Shown here piece by piece: positions 1 to 7,410 of a stretch of 12,693 nt of DNA (position 1 is the first letter of the stretch; every line of letters begins with the position of its first letter). Position numbers and translations under genes: made by a program. Below the pieces are notes generated by a model. The model searched no databases and had not been told where the DNA came from. It saw only the letters and a list, made by a program, of their open reading frames with translations. The stretch is from an uncultured Anaerobutyricum sp. (lineage in GTDB: Bacteria > Bacillota > Clostridia > Lachnospirales > Lachnospiraceae): contig NZ_CAKRCF010000062.1 in NCBI RefSeq assembly GCF_934307085.1, forward strand, positions 1-12,693. The letters run 5' to 3'.

Positions 1-61
1 AAGCATAACGTCACTACCTACTCTGCTTCAAATTTCTCAAAACAAATATATTCGCTGAGTT

Positions 62-250
62 ACTATTTAATTCATTAAGAGACAGACGCCCGAGAAGAGA
101 GAAGATATCCTATATTTGTGACTTTAGTCGCGGCGGTTTAAATGTTCGCTTTATGCGCTCACATTTAAACCTTGTTCCGAGGCTACAAATATAGGATATC
201 TTCTCTCTTCTCGGGCTGTCTTTGGCTGGGTTTTGTTTGAATTAAATAGT
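62..250 (+). repeat. Long hairpin element, copy 1 (conserved core, 32-bp stem)
   Basis: Bases 88-119 pair perfectly with 185-216 (32 bp). Inside this stem, 135-145 pairs with 161-171 (11 bp), capped by a small hairpin in which CGC 147-149 pairs with GCG 155-157. Between the two stems, GTC-G-CGG (127-133) can pair with CCG-A-GGC (177-183) around one G.A mismatch. An outer 12-bp inverted repeat (62-73 with 239-250) surrounds the whole. The same core recurs at 12044-12170: TTTGTGACTTTAGT, AATGTTCGCTT and TCCGAGGC are identical in the two copies. It lies between the left edge of the window and dtd. It may be the 3' terminator or UTR of a gene outside the window, a small structured RNA, or a non-autonomous palindromic repeat. 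The structure is seen directly; the function is unknown. Confidence 0.85.
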
Positions 251-292
251 GGCTGTGAGGATTTGTGGGGCAATGGCTTCGTCTGTAGTTTA

Positions 293-325
293 CTTAATGA
301 ATTAAATAGAAAAATGTGCTATAGT
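293..325 (+). promoter_or_regulatory. Candidate dtd promoter (extended -10) with palindromic site
   Basis: TATAGT (320-325) is preceded by TG at 317-318, giving an extended -10 box. No good -35 sits 17 bases upstream. Instead that position is occupied by the near-palindrome TTAATGAATTAA (295-306), whose reverse complement TTAATTCATTAA occurs at 67-78. An operator overlapping the -35 region is possible but is only an inference. No other promoter candidate before dtd is better. Confidence 0.4.
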
Positions 326-362
326 GGAGTATATTTGATATAAATAAAGGATGGACAAAATT

Positions 363-809
363 ATGAAAGCAGTATTACAAGTAGTCACCCACGCCACCGT
401 CCGAGTAGACGGCGATATCACTGGACAGATCGGCCCAGGCTTATTAGTTTTTCTCGGTGTAGCAGAAGAAGACGAACAGGCAGATCTTGATAAAATTGTA
501 AAGAAAGTTACGGAACTTCGAATCTTTAAAGATGATGCAGGAAAGACGAACCTTTCCCTTCAGGATGTGAATGGAGAACTTTTGGTAGTTTCTCAGTTTA
601 CTTTACTTGCGGATTGCAAAAAAGGAAGAAGGCCAAGTTTTATAAAAGCGGGAAACCCACAGAAGGCAGAAGAAATGTATGAGGAGTTTATACGAGTATG
701 TAAGGAAAAAGTGCCCAAGGTAGAACATGGTGTTTTTGGAGCGGATATGAAGGTAGAATTGTTAAATGATGGTCCGTTTACGATAGTTTTAGACAGTAAA
801 GAGTTATAA
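363..809 (+). CDS. dtd: D-aminoacyl-tRNA deacylase
   Basis: The 148-residue product matches the DTD family in length and motifs. These enzymes hydrolyse D-amino acids (and glycine mischarged on tRNA-Ala) from tRNA in the cytosol, protecting translation. The SQFT motif is at residues 77-80, followed by the DCKKGRRPSF segment. The Gly-cisPro motif is in NDGPFT (GP at 137-138), and GADM precedes it. I chose ATG 363 over ATG 351 because family members begin MKAVLQ and the purine-rich AAAGGA (346-351) lies upstream of 363, whereas 351 has no ribosome site ahead of it. The usual Arg in the N-terminal LQRV segment is Val here (residue 7), a small departure. The gene seems monocistronic: icd has its own promoter right after it. 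No clear terminator is visible in between. Confidence 0.95.
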   Translation: MKAVLQVVTHATVRVDGDITGQIGPGLLVFLGVAEEDEQADLDKIVKKVTELRIFKDDAGKTNLSLQDVNGELLVVSQFTLLADCKKGRRPSFIKAGNPQKAEEMYEEFIRVCKEKVPKVEHGVFGADMKVELLNDGPFTIVLDSKEL

Positions 810-834
810 AAAATGAATTATCAGACAAAAAAAC

Positions 835-864
835 TTGCATTTTGTATGTGCTTTACTATATAAT
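835..864 (+). promoter_or_regulatory. icd promoter
   Basis: TTGCAT (835-840) and a perfect TATAAT (859-864) are separated by 18 bases. Transcription should start near 871, leaving a leader of about 145 nt before the icd start codon. Confidence 0.7.
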
Positions 865-870
865 AACGAA

Positions 871-1009
871 TAGCAGGTTTTGAAGAATAATTTGCTGTTT
901 TAGGAAATTAAGCGGGAAGTCCGGGTAATGCGTTCTAGATAAAGCAAGTTCCGGTGCTTTACAAGTTCAAATGAATGAAATGCAAACAATTGAGTGATAT
1001 GGAAGGGAG
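871..1009 (+). promoter_or_regulatory. icd 5' leader with small hairpin and near-repeat
   Basis: The leader holds a 7-bp hairpin, TAAAGCA (940-946) with TGCTTTA (955-961). It also holds a near direct repeat, AAGTCCGG (917-924) and AAGTTCCGG (946-954), the second filling the hairpin loop. The ribosome site AAGGGAG (1003-1009) sits 7 bases before ATG 1017. I recognise no riboswitch class. The repeat could be a regulator site or be incidental. Confidence 0.35.
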
Positions 1010-1016
1010 ATATACG

Positions 1017-2231
1017 ATGGATAAGATTAAGATGACAACTCCATTAGTGGAGATGGATGGAGACGAGATGACCAGAATTCTCTGGAAGATGATTAAGGAT
1101 GAGCTTCTGTTTCCTTTTATTGATTTAAAGACAGAGTATTATGATCTTGGCCTTGAATACAGAGATGAGACAAATGACCAGGTTACAGTAGATTCTGCAT
1201 TGGCAGCTAAGAAGTATGGTGTAGCGGTTAAATGTGCTACCATTACTCCAAATGCAGCCCGTGTAAAAGAATATAATTTAAAAGAAATGTACAAGAGTCC
1301 TAACGGAACCATTCGTGCAATCTTAGATGGTACAGTATTTCGTGCGCCAATCGTAGTAAAGGGAATCGAGCCTACTGTAAAGACATGGAAGAAACCAATC
1401 ACGATCGCAAGACATGCTTATGGAGATGTTTATAAAGCTTCTGAGATGAAGATTCCTGGAAAAGGTAAGGCAGAGATTGTATACACTGCAGAAGACGGAA
1501 CGGAAACAAGAGAGCTGATTCATGAATTTGATGGTCCTGGTATCGTACAGGGAATGCATAACCTGAATGGTTCTATCGACAGTTTTGCAAGATCTTGTTT
1601 TAATTATGCATTAGAAACCCATCAGGATTTATGGTTTGCGACAAAGGATACGATTTCTAAGAAGTACGATCATACATTTAAGGATATTTTCCAGGATATT
1701 TACGATGCAGATTATAAAGAGAAGTTCGAGGAAGCCGGTATCGAATATTTCTATACATTAATTGATGATGCGGTTGCCAGAGTTATCCGTTCTGAAGGTG
1801 GATATATCTGGGCTTGTAAGAACTATGATGGAGACGTAATGAGTGATATGGTTGCGACTGCATTTGGTTCTCTTGCAATGATGACTTCCGTACTTGTTGC
1901 ACCAGACGGAATAACAGAATACGAGGCAGCACACGGTACAGTACAGAGACATTATTACAAACATTTAAAAGGTGAAGAAACTTCTACAAACTCTGTTGCA
2001 ACTATTTTTGCATGGTCAGGAGCTCTTAGAAAGCGTGGTAAGTTAGACGGAATTGATGAGTTAGTGACATTTGCAGATAAGTTAGAAAAAGCAACGATTG
2101 ATACAATTGAGAGCGGAACAATGACAAAAGACTTAGCATTAATCACAACTTTAGAAAATGTAACTACAGTAAACAGCGAAGACTTTATTAAAGCAATCCG
2201 CGCTACTTTAGAGAACCTTTTAAATGCCTAA
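1017..2231 (+). CDS. icd: NADP-dependent isocitrate dehydrogenase, eukaryote-like type
   Basis: This enzyme oxidatively decarboxylates isocitrate to 2-oxoglutarate, making NADPH and the carbon skeleton for glutamate. The 404 residues match the homodimeric, eukaryote-like subfamily rather than the E. coli Icd type. Key segments are the substrate loop KSPNGTIR (93-100), RHAYGD (132-137), the metal-binding NYDGDVMSD (269-277, Asp273 and Asp277) and the coenzyme segment [12 protein letters not shown] (301-312). The Arg-His pair that contacts the NADP 2'-phosphate in this subfamily is kept, so NADP use is predicted. Relatives usually have Thr where Gln310 stands. The upstream in-frame ATG at 975 would add 14 residues but lacks a ribosome site, while ATG 1017 has AAGGGAG at 7 bases. 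No citrate synthase or aconitase gene is adjacent. Confidence 0.96.
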   Translation: MDKIKMTTPLVEMDGDEMTRILWKMIKDELLFPFIDLKTEYYDLGLEYRDETNDQVTVDSALAAKKYGVAVKCATITPNAARVKEYNLKEMYKSPNGTIRAILDGTVFRAPIVVKGIEPTVKTWKKPITIARHAYGDVYKASEMKIPGKGKAEIVYTAEDGTETRELIHEFDGPGIVQGMHNLNGSIDSFARSCFNYALETHQDLWFATKDTISKKYDHTFKDIFQDIYDADYKEKFEEAGIEYFYTLIDDAVARVIRSEGGYIWACKNYDGDVMSDMVATAFGSLAMMTSVLVAPDGITEYEAAHGTVQRHYYKHLKGEETSTNSVATIFAWSGALRKRGKLDGIDELVTFADKLEKATIDTIESGTMTKDLALITTLENVTTVNSEDFIKAIRATLENLLNA

Positions 2232-2235
2232 AGGT

Positions 2236-2293
2236 GTTTGAAAAATCATTTTCACAAATTGTAACGTACATCTGCAGAAAGCATTTTTCAAAC
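2236..2293 (+). terminator. Hairpin after icd, possible terminator
   Basis: GTTTGAAAAAT (2236-2246) is exactly complementary to ATTTTTCAAAC (2283-2293), and this starts 4 bases after the icd stop. The stem is AT-rich with a loop of 36 bases, and no T-run follows the 3' arm, so it is a weak intrinsic terminator at best. It may instead protect the icd mRNA 3' end. Confidence 0.45.
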
Positions 2294-2370
2294 AAGCTCG
2301 AGTAGAAAAGGTATTGTAATTTGCGGAAAAATAAGTTATATATAGTAAGATACATTTCGCGCATGATTTA

Positions 2371-2431
2371 TTGCATGAGTTACGGATAGATTTATATGTA
2401 ATCCGTTTGGTGATTTGTAATCCAATATAAT
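2371..2431 (+). promoter_or_regulatory. Possible promoter and operator region before the DUF2156 gene
   Basis: TTGCAT (2371-2376) lies 16 bases before TATATG (2393-2398). A perfect TATAAT is at 2426-2431 but has no convincing -35. Overlapping these are an inverted repeat, ACGGAT (2382-2387) with ATCCGT (2401-2406), and a direct repeat, GTAATCC (2398-2404 and 2417-2423). Either -10 could serve the downstream gene. The arrangement resembles an operator but the regulator is unknown. Confidence 0.3.
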
Positions 2432-2432
2432 A

Positions 2433-2489
2433 AAAACCATGGTATCCTGAATTGATATAGAATGTAACAATAAAGAATACCGTGGTTTT
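2433..2489 (+). terminator. Intrinsic terminator-like hairpin, possibly bidirectional
   Basis: AAAACCATGGTAT (2433-2445) pairs with ATACCGTGGTTTT (2477-2489) over 13 bp with one G-U wobble. The 3' arm ends in TTTT, and the 5' side carries A-residues that would be a T-run on the other strand. It probably ends icd transcription, but the loop of 31 bases is long. It lies immediately downstream of a TATAAT box (2426-2431), so a 5' leader structure for the next gene cannot be excluded. Confidence 0.55.
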
Positions 2490-2537
2490 ATGCTGTAAAT
2501 AAATAACAAAGAGAAAATAGTAGAAAAGAGGTAGACT

Positions 2538-3419
2538 ATGGATTTTCAGCCTGTAAAGGCGAGTGATAAAGAGATTATTGATAAATATATGAAAAAGGCA
2601 AATTCTCGAAGCTGCGATATGTCTTTTGCCGCAGTATATCTGTGGAAAGACTTTTATTTATTAGAGTATACAGTGTGTGAAGATATGCTGATTTTCCGCA
2701 CAACGGAAGATGGCAGCAGTTACAGCTTTCCGATAGGGGATGCCAGCCCGAAAAAGGCTTTGCTTGCATTAGAGGCACATTGTAAGGAAAATGAAGAGCC
2801 GTTAAAGCTACATTGTGTATACAGAGAGAATGAGGCATGGCTTGAAGAACACATGCCAGGGAAGTTTGAAATCGAATTTGACAGGGATAGTGCAGACTAT
2901 ATTTATGAATGTGAGAAGCTGATTGGCTTAAAAGGAAAGAAGTTTCATGGAAAAAAGAACCATGTTAATAAATTTATAAAGACTTATGACTGGGCTTATG
3001 AAAAAATAACTGATGATAATATTGATGATTGTCTCGCAATGTTATATAAATGGAAAGAAATAAACTGTGAGCCAGGGAATATAGAAAAACATGCGGAAGC
3101 CTGTGTTTCAGAGAATGCATTAAGAGAAAGAGAATTCCTTGGGTTAAGGGGAGGACTGATCCGTGCAGACGGCGAAGTGGTTGCTTTTGCAGTTGGGGAG
3201 CAGATTAATGAGGATACACTGGTTGTTCACATTGAAAAGGCATTTTCTGAAGTGCCGGGAGCATATGCGATTATTAATCAGCAGTTTTTGGTGCATGAAG
3301 CGGATGGGCTGAAGTATGTGAACAGAGAAGATGATGCAGGAGAGCCAGGACTTAGAAAGGCAAAATTATCCTATCATCCGGAATTTCTTGTAGAAAAAGG
3401 TTTTGCAAGATTGGTTTAA
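2538..3419 (+). CDS. DUF2156 (LPG-synthase C-terminal-like) protein
   Basis: The 293-residue product resembles the DUF2156/COG4866 family, which shares the GNAT-like fold of the C-terminal domain of phosphatidylglycerol lysyltransferases (MprF). The N-terminal half begins MDFQPVKASDKEIIDKYM and includes the SFAAVYLWKDFY segment typical of the family. The middle carries GKKFHGKKNHVNKF and the C-terminal half GLRGGLIRADGEVVAFAVGE, then ADGLKYVNREDDAGEPGLRKAK. No signal peptide or membrane segment is visible, so it is likely cytosolic. It lacks the flippase part of MprF. The substrate is unknown; an acyl- or aminoacyl-transfer role is only inferred from the fold. AGAGGT (2527-2532) precedes the ATG at 2538. 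It stands alone, bounded by hairpins on both sides. Confidence 0.85.
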   Translation: MDFQPVKASDKEIIDKYMKKANSRSCDMSFAAVYLWKDFYLLEYTVCEDMLIFRTTEDGSSYSFPIGDASPKKALLALEAHCKENEEPLKLHCVYRENEAWLEEHMPGKFEIEFDRDSADYIYECEKLIGLKGKKFHGKKNHVNKFIKTYDWAYEKITDDNIDDCLAMLYKWKEINCEPGNIEKHAEACVSENALREREFLGLRGGLIRADGEVVAFAVGEQINEDTLVVHIEKAFSEVPGAYAIINQQFLVHEADGLKYVNREDDAGEPGLRKAKLSYHPEFLVEKGFARLV

Positions 3420-3486
3420 AAATATTGATAATTGGTTTAAAAATAGAAAGAAATCTGAATATTAACTGGATAATAAGACGTATTTG

Positions 3487-3535
3487 AAAAACTGCCCCTG
3501 GCAATCTGTAAGATACAGTTTGTAGAAGGGGTTTT
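3487..3535 (+). terminator. Terminator-like structure after the DUF2156 gene
   Basis: CCCCT (3495-3499) pairs with AGGGG (3527-3531), flanked by A-run 3487-3491 and T-run 3532-3535 that can extend the stem past a CTG bulge. Inside lies a second hairpin, CTGTA-AGA-TACAG (3506-3518). The GC-rich stem followed by TTTTCT suggests an intrinsic terminator isolating this gene from pyrB. Confidence 0.6.
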
Positions 3536-3572
3536 CTAAAATGAAAGGGAATAAAAATACAAAAGAGTTCTC

Positions 3573-3601
3573 TTGACAGGAAAAGAATAAAAAGGTATAT
3601 T
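3573..3601 (+). promoter_or_regulatory. pyrBI promoter
   Basis: A perfect TTGACA (3573-3578) and TATATT (3596-3601) are separated by the ideal 17 bases. Transcription should start near 3608, giving a leader of only about 42 nt. That is too short for a PyrR-type antiterminator/terminator pair, and none is seen. The ribosome site AAGGAGGT (3638-3645) is nearly perfect. Confidence 0.8.
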
Positions 3602-3649
3602 TAAAAAAATTAACTGGCAAGGGCGCTGGTCACAACGAAGGAGGTCATT

Positions 3650-4579
3650 ATGAGACATTTAATAGATCCGATGGATTTATCTGTAGAAGAAATTAATCAT
3701 TTATTAGATTTAGCTGACGATATTATTCTTCATAAGGAGAAGTATCAGGAAGTTTGTAAGCATAAGAAATTAGCGACTTTATTTTTTGAACCAAGTACAA
3801 GAACCCGACTTAGTTTTGAAGCTGCCATGATGGAGCTTGGTGGTAATGTACTTGGTTTTTCTTCTGCCAATTCCTCTTCTGCCGCAAAGGGAGAGAGTGT
3901 TTCTGATACAGTAAGAGTCGTATCTGGATATGCGGATATTATTGCGATGCGTCATCCAAAGGAAGGTGCACCATACGCGGCAGCAAGAAAACTTTCTGTA
4001 CCAATTATTAATGCAGGTGATGGTGGACATAACCATCCAACACAGACTCTGACAGACCTTATGACAATCCGAAGAGAAAAGGGAAAACTTGATAATCTGA
4101 CAGTTGGTATGTGTGGAGACTTAAAGTTTGGTCGTACAGTGCATTCTTTGATTAAAGCGATGTCCCGTTATGAGAATATTAATTTTATTATGATTTCTCC
4201 AGAAGAGTTACGTCTTCCAGATTATATCATCAAGGATGTGTTTGAAAAGAAAAATATCAAGTATAAAGAAGTTCGTACCATGGAAGAGGTTATGCCTGAA
4301 TTAGATATCCTTTACATGACAAGAGTGCAGAAAGAAAGATTCTTCAATGAGGCAGACTATATCCGCTTAAAAGACAGCTTTATCTTAGATGAGCGTAAGT
4401 TATTAGATGCGAAAGAAGACCTTTGCATTATGCATCCACTGCCACGAGTAAATGAGATTTCAACAAAGGTAGATGATGACCCACGTGCATGTTACTTCAA
4501 GCAGGCACTGTATGGTAAGTATGTAAGAATGGCATTAATCATGACTTTATTGGGGGTAAGCGCAGATGAAAATAGATAG
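3650..4579 (+). CDS. pyrB: Aspartate carbamoyltransferase, catalytic chain
   Basis: This is the committed step of pyrimidine synthesis: carbamoyl phosphate plus aspartate gives N-carbamoyl-aspartate. All expected motifs of the 309-residue catalytic chain are present: the carbamoyl-phosphate site STRTR (49-53), the mobile-loop Lys80 in the SSSAAKGES stretch, HPTQ (129-132), the aspartate-binding RVQ (225-227) and MHPLPRV (261-267). It opens with [10 protein letters not shown] just after a near-consensus ribosome site. The 3' end overlaps pyrI by 14 bases, which implies translational coupling and equal output of the two chains. The partner gene predicts the large dodecameric holoenzyme with allosteric nucleotide control, in contrast to the unregulated trimer of Bacillus. 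Confidence 0.98.
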   Translation: MRHLIDPMDLSVEEINHLLDLADDIILHKEKYQEVCKHKKLATLFFEPSTRTRLSFEAAMMELGGNVLGFSSANSSSAAKGESVSDTVRVVSGYADIIAMRHPKEGAPYAAARKLSVPIINAGDGGHNHPTQTLTDLMTIRREKGKLDNLTVGMCGDLKFGRTVHSLIKAMSRYENINFIMISPEELRLPDYIIKDVFEKKNIKYKEVRTMEEVMPELDILYMTRVQKERFFNEADYIRLKDSFILDERKLLDAKEDLCIMHPLPRVNEISTKVDDDPRACYFKQALYGKYVRMALIMTLLGVSADENR

Positions 4580-4988
4580 TATTCAGAGTGGAATTGTTCT
4601 TGACCATATTAAAGCAGGAAAGAGTATGCAGATTTACAAATATCTTGGTTTGGATGATCTTGACTGCAGTGTAGCAATCATTAAGAATGCTTCCAGTAAC
4701 AAAATGGGAAAGAAAGATATTATCAAAATCGCAGATAACATGGATTTAAATCTTGATGTTTTAGGATATATTGATCCGGATATCACAGTGTGCTACATAA
4801 GAGATGGCAAGATTGTTGAGAAGAAACATCTTGAATTACCAGAGAAAATCGTGAATATTGTTCACTGCAAAAATCCAAGATGTATCACTTCTGTAGAACA
4901 GGATTTAGATCAGGTATTTAAATTGACAGACAGAGAAAACAGAGTATACCGTTGTGCATACTGCGAATCGAAAAAAAGTGAATATTAA
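4566..4988 (+). CDS. pyrI: Aspartate carbamoyltransferase, regulatory chain
   Basis: This 140-residue chain binds effector nucleotides (in this family CTP/UTP inhibit and ATP activates) and joins the PyrB trimers through a zinc domain. The N-terminal allosteric domain covers roughly residues 1-95, including [10 protein letters not shown] near the start. The zinc site has four cysteines, C101, C106, C130 and C133, in the family arrangement CKNPRC...CAYC. The start lies inside the pyrB 3' end, with GGGGG (4552-4556) 9 bases upstream as ribosome site. Allosteric feedback by this chain may be the main control on the pathway step, since no attenuator is visible in the pyrB leader. A hairpin follows after 17 bases. 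Confidence 0.97.
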   Translation: MKIDSIQSGIVLDHIKAGKSMQIYKYLGLDDLDCSVAIIKNASSNKMGKKDIIKIADNMDLNLDVLGYIDPDITVCYIRDGKIVEKKHLELPEKIVNIVHCKNPRCITSVEQDLDQVFKLTDRENRVYRCAYCESKKSEY

Positions 4989-5005
4989 TTCTTAAGGTTC
5001 TAAAT

Positions 5006-5035
5006 GGGAGGTCACGCATGAATGTGTGGCCTCTC
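5006..5035 (+). terminator. Hairpin terminator after pyrBI
   Basis: GGGAGGTCACGCA (5006-5018) pairs with TGTGTGGCCTCTC (5023-5035) around the loop TGAA, with three G-U wobbles. The stem is strong, but only TTGCATATT follows, so the U-tract is poor and termination may be partial, allowing some read-through into relA. The relA -35 box begins immediately after the stem. Confidence 0.6.
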
Positions 5036-5064
5036 TTGCATATTGTGACGATTTGGTGTACAAT
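5036..5064 (+). promoter_or_regulatory. relA promoter
   Basis: TTGCAT (5036-5041) and TACAAT (5059-5064) are separated by exactly 17 bases. The same TTGCAT -35 variant is used at icd. Transcription would start near 5071, leaving about 45 nt before ATG 5115. The ribosome site GGTGAG (5103-5108) is weak, which suits a low-abundance enzyme. Confidence 0.65.
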
Positions 5065-5114
5065 TATTCTACTTTTATTTTATTATATCTTATGAGAAGC
5101 GTGGTGAGAAAGTA

Positions 5115-7391
5115 ATGGAGGCCCAGAAACAAAAGTTAAAACGAACACAAAAAGAAATCAGTAAGCCGGAAGATTTCACCGATCCGGAAGTCTTATATGA
5201 GAAGTTGATAAATACCATTCGGGAATACCATCCATCTACCGACCTCTCTATGGTGGAGAAGGCATATAAACTTGCCAGAGATGCACACAAGGACCAGAAG
5301 AGGAAGTCGGGAGAGCCATATATCATTCATCCACTCTGCGTAGCAATCATTCTTGCAGAGTTAGAGCTTGATAAGGAGACAATCGTAGCTGGAATTCTTC
5401 ATGATGTAGTAGAAGATACTACGGCAACTCTTGAAGATTTATCCAGAGAATTTAACGATGAAGTTGCTCTGTTAGTTGATGGTGTAACAAAACTGGGACA
5501 ATTATCTTATTCTCACGACAAGATGGATCTGCAAGCGGAGAATTTAAGGAAAATGTTCCTTGCAATGGCAAAGGATATCCGTGTTATCCTGATTAAACTG
5601 GCAGACCGTCTGCATAATATGCGTACTCTGCAGTATATGAGACCAGAGAAGCAGAAGGAAAAAGCCAGAGAGACGATGGACATTTATGCACCAATCGCTC
5701 ACAGACTTGGTATTTCCAAAATAAAGACAGAGCTGGATGACCTGTCTTTAAAATATCTGGAGCCAGAAGTTTACAAAGACCTTGAGGAAAAATTGCAGAC
5801 GAATAAAGTAGGCAGAGAAAACTTTATCCAGTCAATTATCGATGAGGTGAGTAAGCATATTGAGGAAGCGGGAATTCGTGCAGAGATTGATGGAAGAGTC
5901 AAGCATTTATTCAGCATTTATAAAAAGATGCGAAACCAGCATAAGACACTCGATCAGATTTATGATATTTTTGCAGTAAGAATCAAGGTAGACACGGTGA
6001 AGGACTGTTATGCCGCATTGGGTGTTATTCACGAGATATATAAGCCGATTCCAGGAAGATTTAAGGATTATATTGCGATGCCAAAGCAGAATATGTATCA
6101 GTCTTTGCATACAACGCTGATTGGTTCTTCTGGAACACCATTTGAGATTCAGATTCGTACATTTGAGATGCACCGTACTGCCGAATATGGTATTGCGGCA
6201 CACTGGAAGTACAAAGAGGGCGGCGGCAACATTAATAAAGAAGAAGAAAAGTTAAGCTGGCTTCGTCAGATTCTTGAGTGGCAGCAGGATATGTCGGATA
6301 ACAAAGAGTTTTTAACGATGTTAAAGACAGATCTTGATTTGTTTACAGAACAGGTATACTGTTTTACTCCACAGGGAGATGTTAAAACGCTGCCGGCAGG
6401 CTCTACACCGATTGATTTTGCCTATATGATTCATACAGCAGTCGGTAATAAGATGGTTGGCGCCCGAGTCAATGGTCGTCAGGTGCCGATTGATTATAAA
6501 CTGCAGAATGGTGACCGTGTTGCAATCGTTACTTCCCAGAATTCAAATGGACCAAGTCGTGACTGGCTGTCTATCGTAAAGAGTTCGCAGGCAAAAACAA
6601 AGATTAATCAGTGGTTTAAGACACAGTTTAAAGAGGAAAACATCTCAAAAGGTAAGGAATTACTTGACCGTTACTGTAAGGCAAAAGGTCTTGTGATGTC
6701 TAAGTATATGAAGCCGGAATACCAGAAAAAGTGTATGCATAAGTACGGGCTGAAAAACTGGGATTCTATTTTGGCGGCAATCGGGCATGGCGGATTAAAG
6801 GAAGGTCAGGTTATTAATAAGTTGGTTGAAGAATATGACAAAGAGAACCAGAAGAATCTGACAGACCAGGATGCACTCAATGAAATTGAGGAAAAGAATA
6901 AAACAAAGGCTACTGAGAAAGCACGAAGCAAATCAGGAATTACTGTAAGGGGAATTCATGATGTCTCTGTGCGTTTTTCTAAGTGTTGTAGTCCGGTTCC
7001 GGGAGACGAGATTATCGGATTTGTTACCAGAGGAAGAGGAATTTCTATTCATAGAACAGACTGTGTGAATATACTGGGTATGCCGGAAAGTGACCGGGCA
7101 AGATTGATTGATGCAGAATGGGAAGAAGAAGCAGTGGAAAAGGGCGGCGAACTTTACATGACTGAAATCTGTCTGTATGCTCATAACCGTACCGGAATTT
7201 TACTGGACATTTCCAAAGTATTTATGGAACTCAAAGTAGACATCAAATCTGTGTCAACGAGAACAAGTAAACAGGGGTTAGCAACAATCGTACTTTCTTT
7301 CGAAATCGGAGGAATTGACGATTTGAATCATATTATTAAAAAACTTCGAAACATTGAAAGTGTTATCGATATAGAAAGAAGTGCTGGTTAA
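5115..7391 (+). CDS. relA: Bifunctional (p)ppGpp synthetase/hydrolase, RelA/SpoT type
   Basis: This long Rsh enzyme (758 residues) makes and degrades the alarmone (p)ppGpp at the ribosome during the stringent response. The N-terminal HD hydrolase domain has His72, HD 96-97 and ED 100-101 (ILHDVVEDT), so hydrolase activity is likely intact. The synthetase domain (about 255-365) contains RFKD (315-318), the variant found in bifunctional enzymes rather than synthase-only RelA, and EIQIRT. A TGS domain lies at about 414-474. A Cys-Cys conserved region includes FSKCCSPVPGDEI (CC 624-625). An ACT domain at about 682-757 ends the protein. It has its own promoter and runs straight into the MBL gene, with 19 bases between stop and start. 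Its position between pyrBI and an rRNA control region is suggestive, because (p)ppGpp typically lowers rRNA synthesis, but no direct link is shown. Confidence 0.97.
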   Translation: MEAQKQKLKRTQKEISKPEDFTDPEVLYEKLINTIREYHPSTDLSMVEKAYKLARDAHKDQKRKSGEPYIIHPLCVAIILAELELDKETIVAGILHDVVEDTTATLEDLSREFNDEVALLVDGVTKLGQLSYSHDKMDLQAENLRKMFLAMAKDIRVILIKLADRLHNMRTLQYMRPEKQKEKARETMDIYAPIAHRLGISKIKTELDDLSLKYLEPEVYKDLEEKLQTNKVGRENFIQSIIDEVSKHIEEAGIRAEIDGRVKHLFSIYKKMRNQHKTLDQIYDIFAVRIKVDTVKDCYAALGVIHEIYKPIPGRFKDYIAMPKQNMYQSLHTTLIGSSGTPFEIQIRTFEMHRTAEYGIAAHWKYKEGGGNINKEEEKLSWLRQILEWQQDMSDNKEFLTMLKTDLDLFTEQVYCFTPQGDVKTLPAGSTPIDFAYMIHTAVGNKMVGARVNGRQVPIDYKLQNGDRVAIVTSQNSNGPSRDWLSIVKSSQAKTKINQWFKTQFKEENISKGKELLDRYCKAKGLVMSKYMKPEYQKKCMHKYGLKNWDSILAAIGHGGLKEGQVINKLVEEYDKENQKNLTDQDALNEIEEKNKTKATEKARSKSGITVRGIHDVSVRFSKCCSPVPGDEIIGFVTRGRGISIHRTDCVNILGMPESDRARLIDAEWEEEAVEKGGELYMTEICLYAHNRTGILLDISKVFMELKVDIKSVSTRTSKQGLATIVLSFEIGGIDDLNHIIKKLRNIESVIDIERSAG

Positions 7392-7410
7392 CCAGCGGAG
7401 GTATTTATTT

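Noticed and set aside
1..61. Possible 3' end of a gene entering from the left
   Set aside because: The stretch is short and AT-rich with no recognisable coding signal, so no call is possible.
62..250. CRISPR array or integron attachment site
   Set aside because: There is a single hairpin with no regular repeat-spacer pattern, and no cas or integrase gene is in the window.
975..1016. Upstream start codon adding 14 residues to icd
   Set aside because: There is no ribosome site before it and the added residues have no family match, whereas ATG 1017 has AAGGGAG at proper spacing.
7381..7410. GTG start for the MBL hydrolase, overlapping relA
   Set aside because: ATG 7411 has GGAGG nine bases upstream and gives the family's normal N-terminus.
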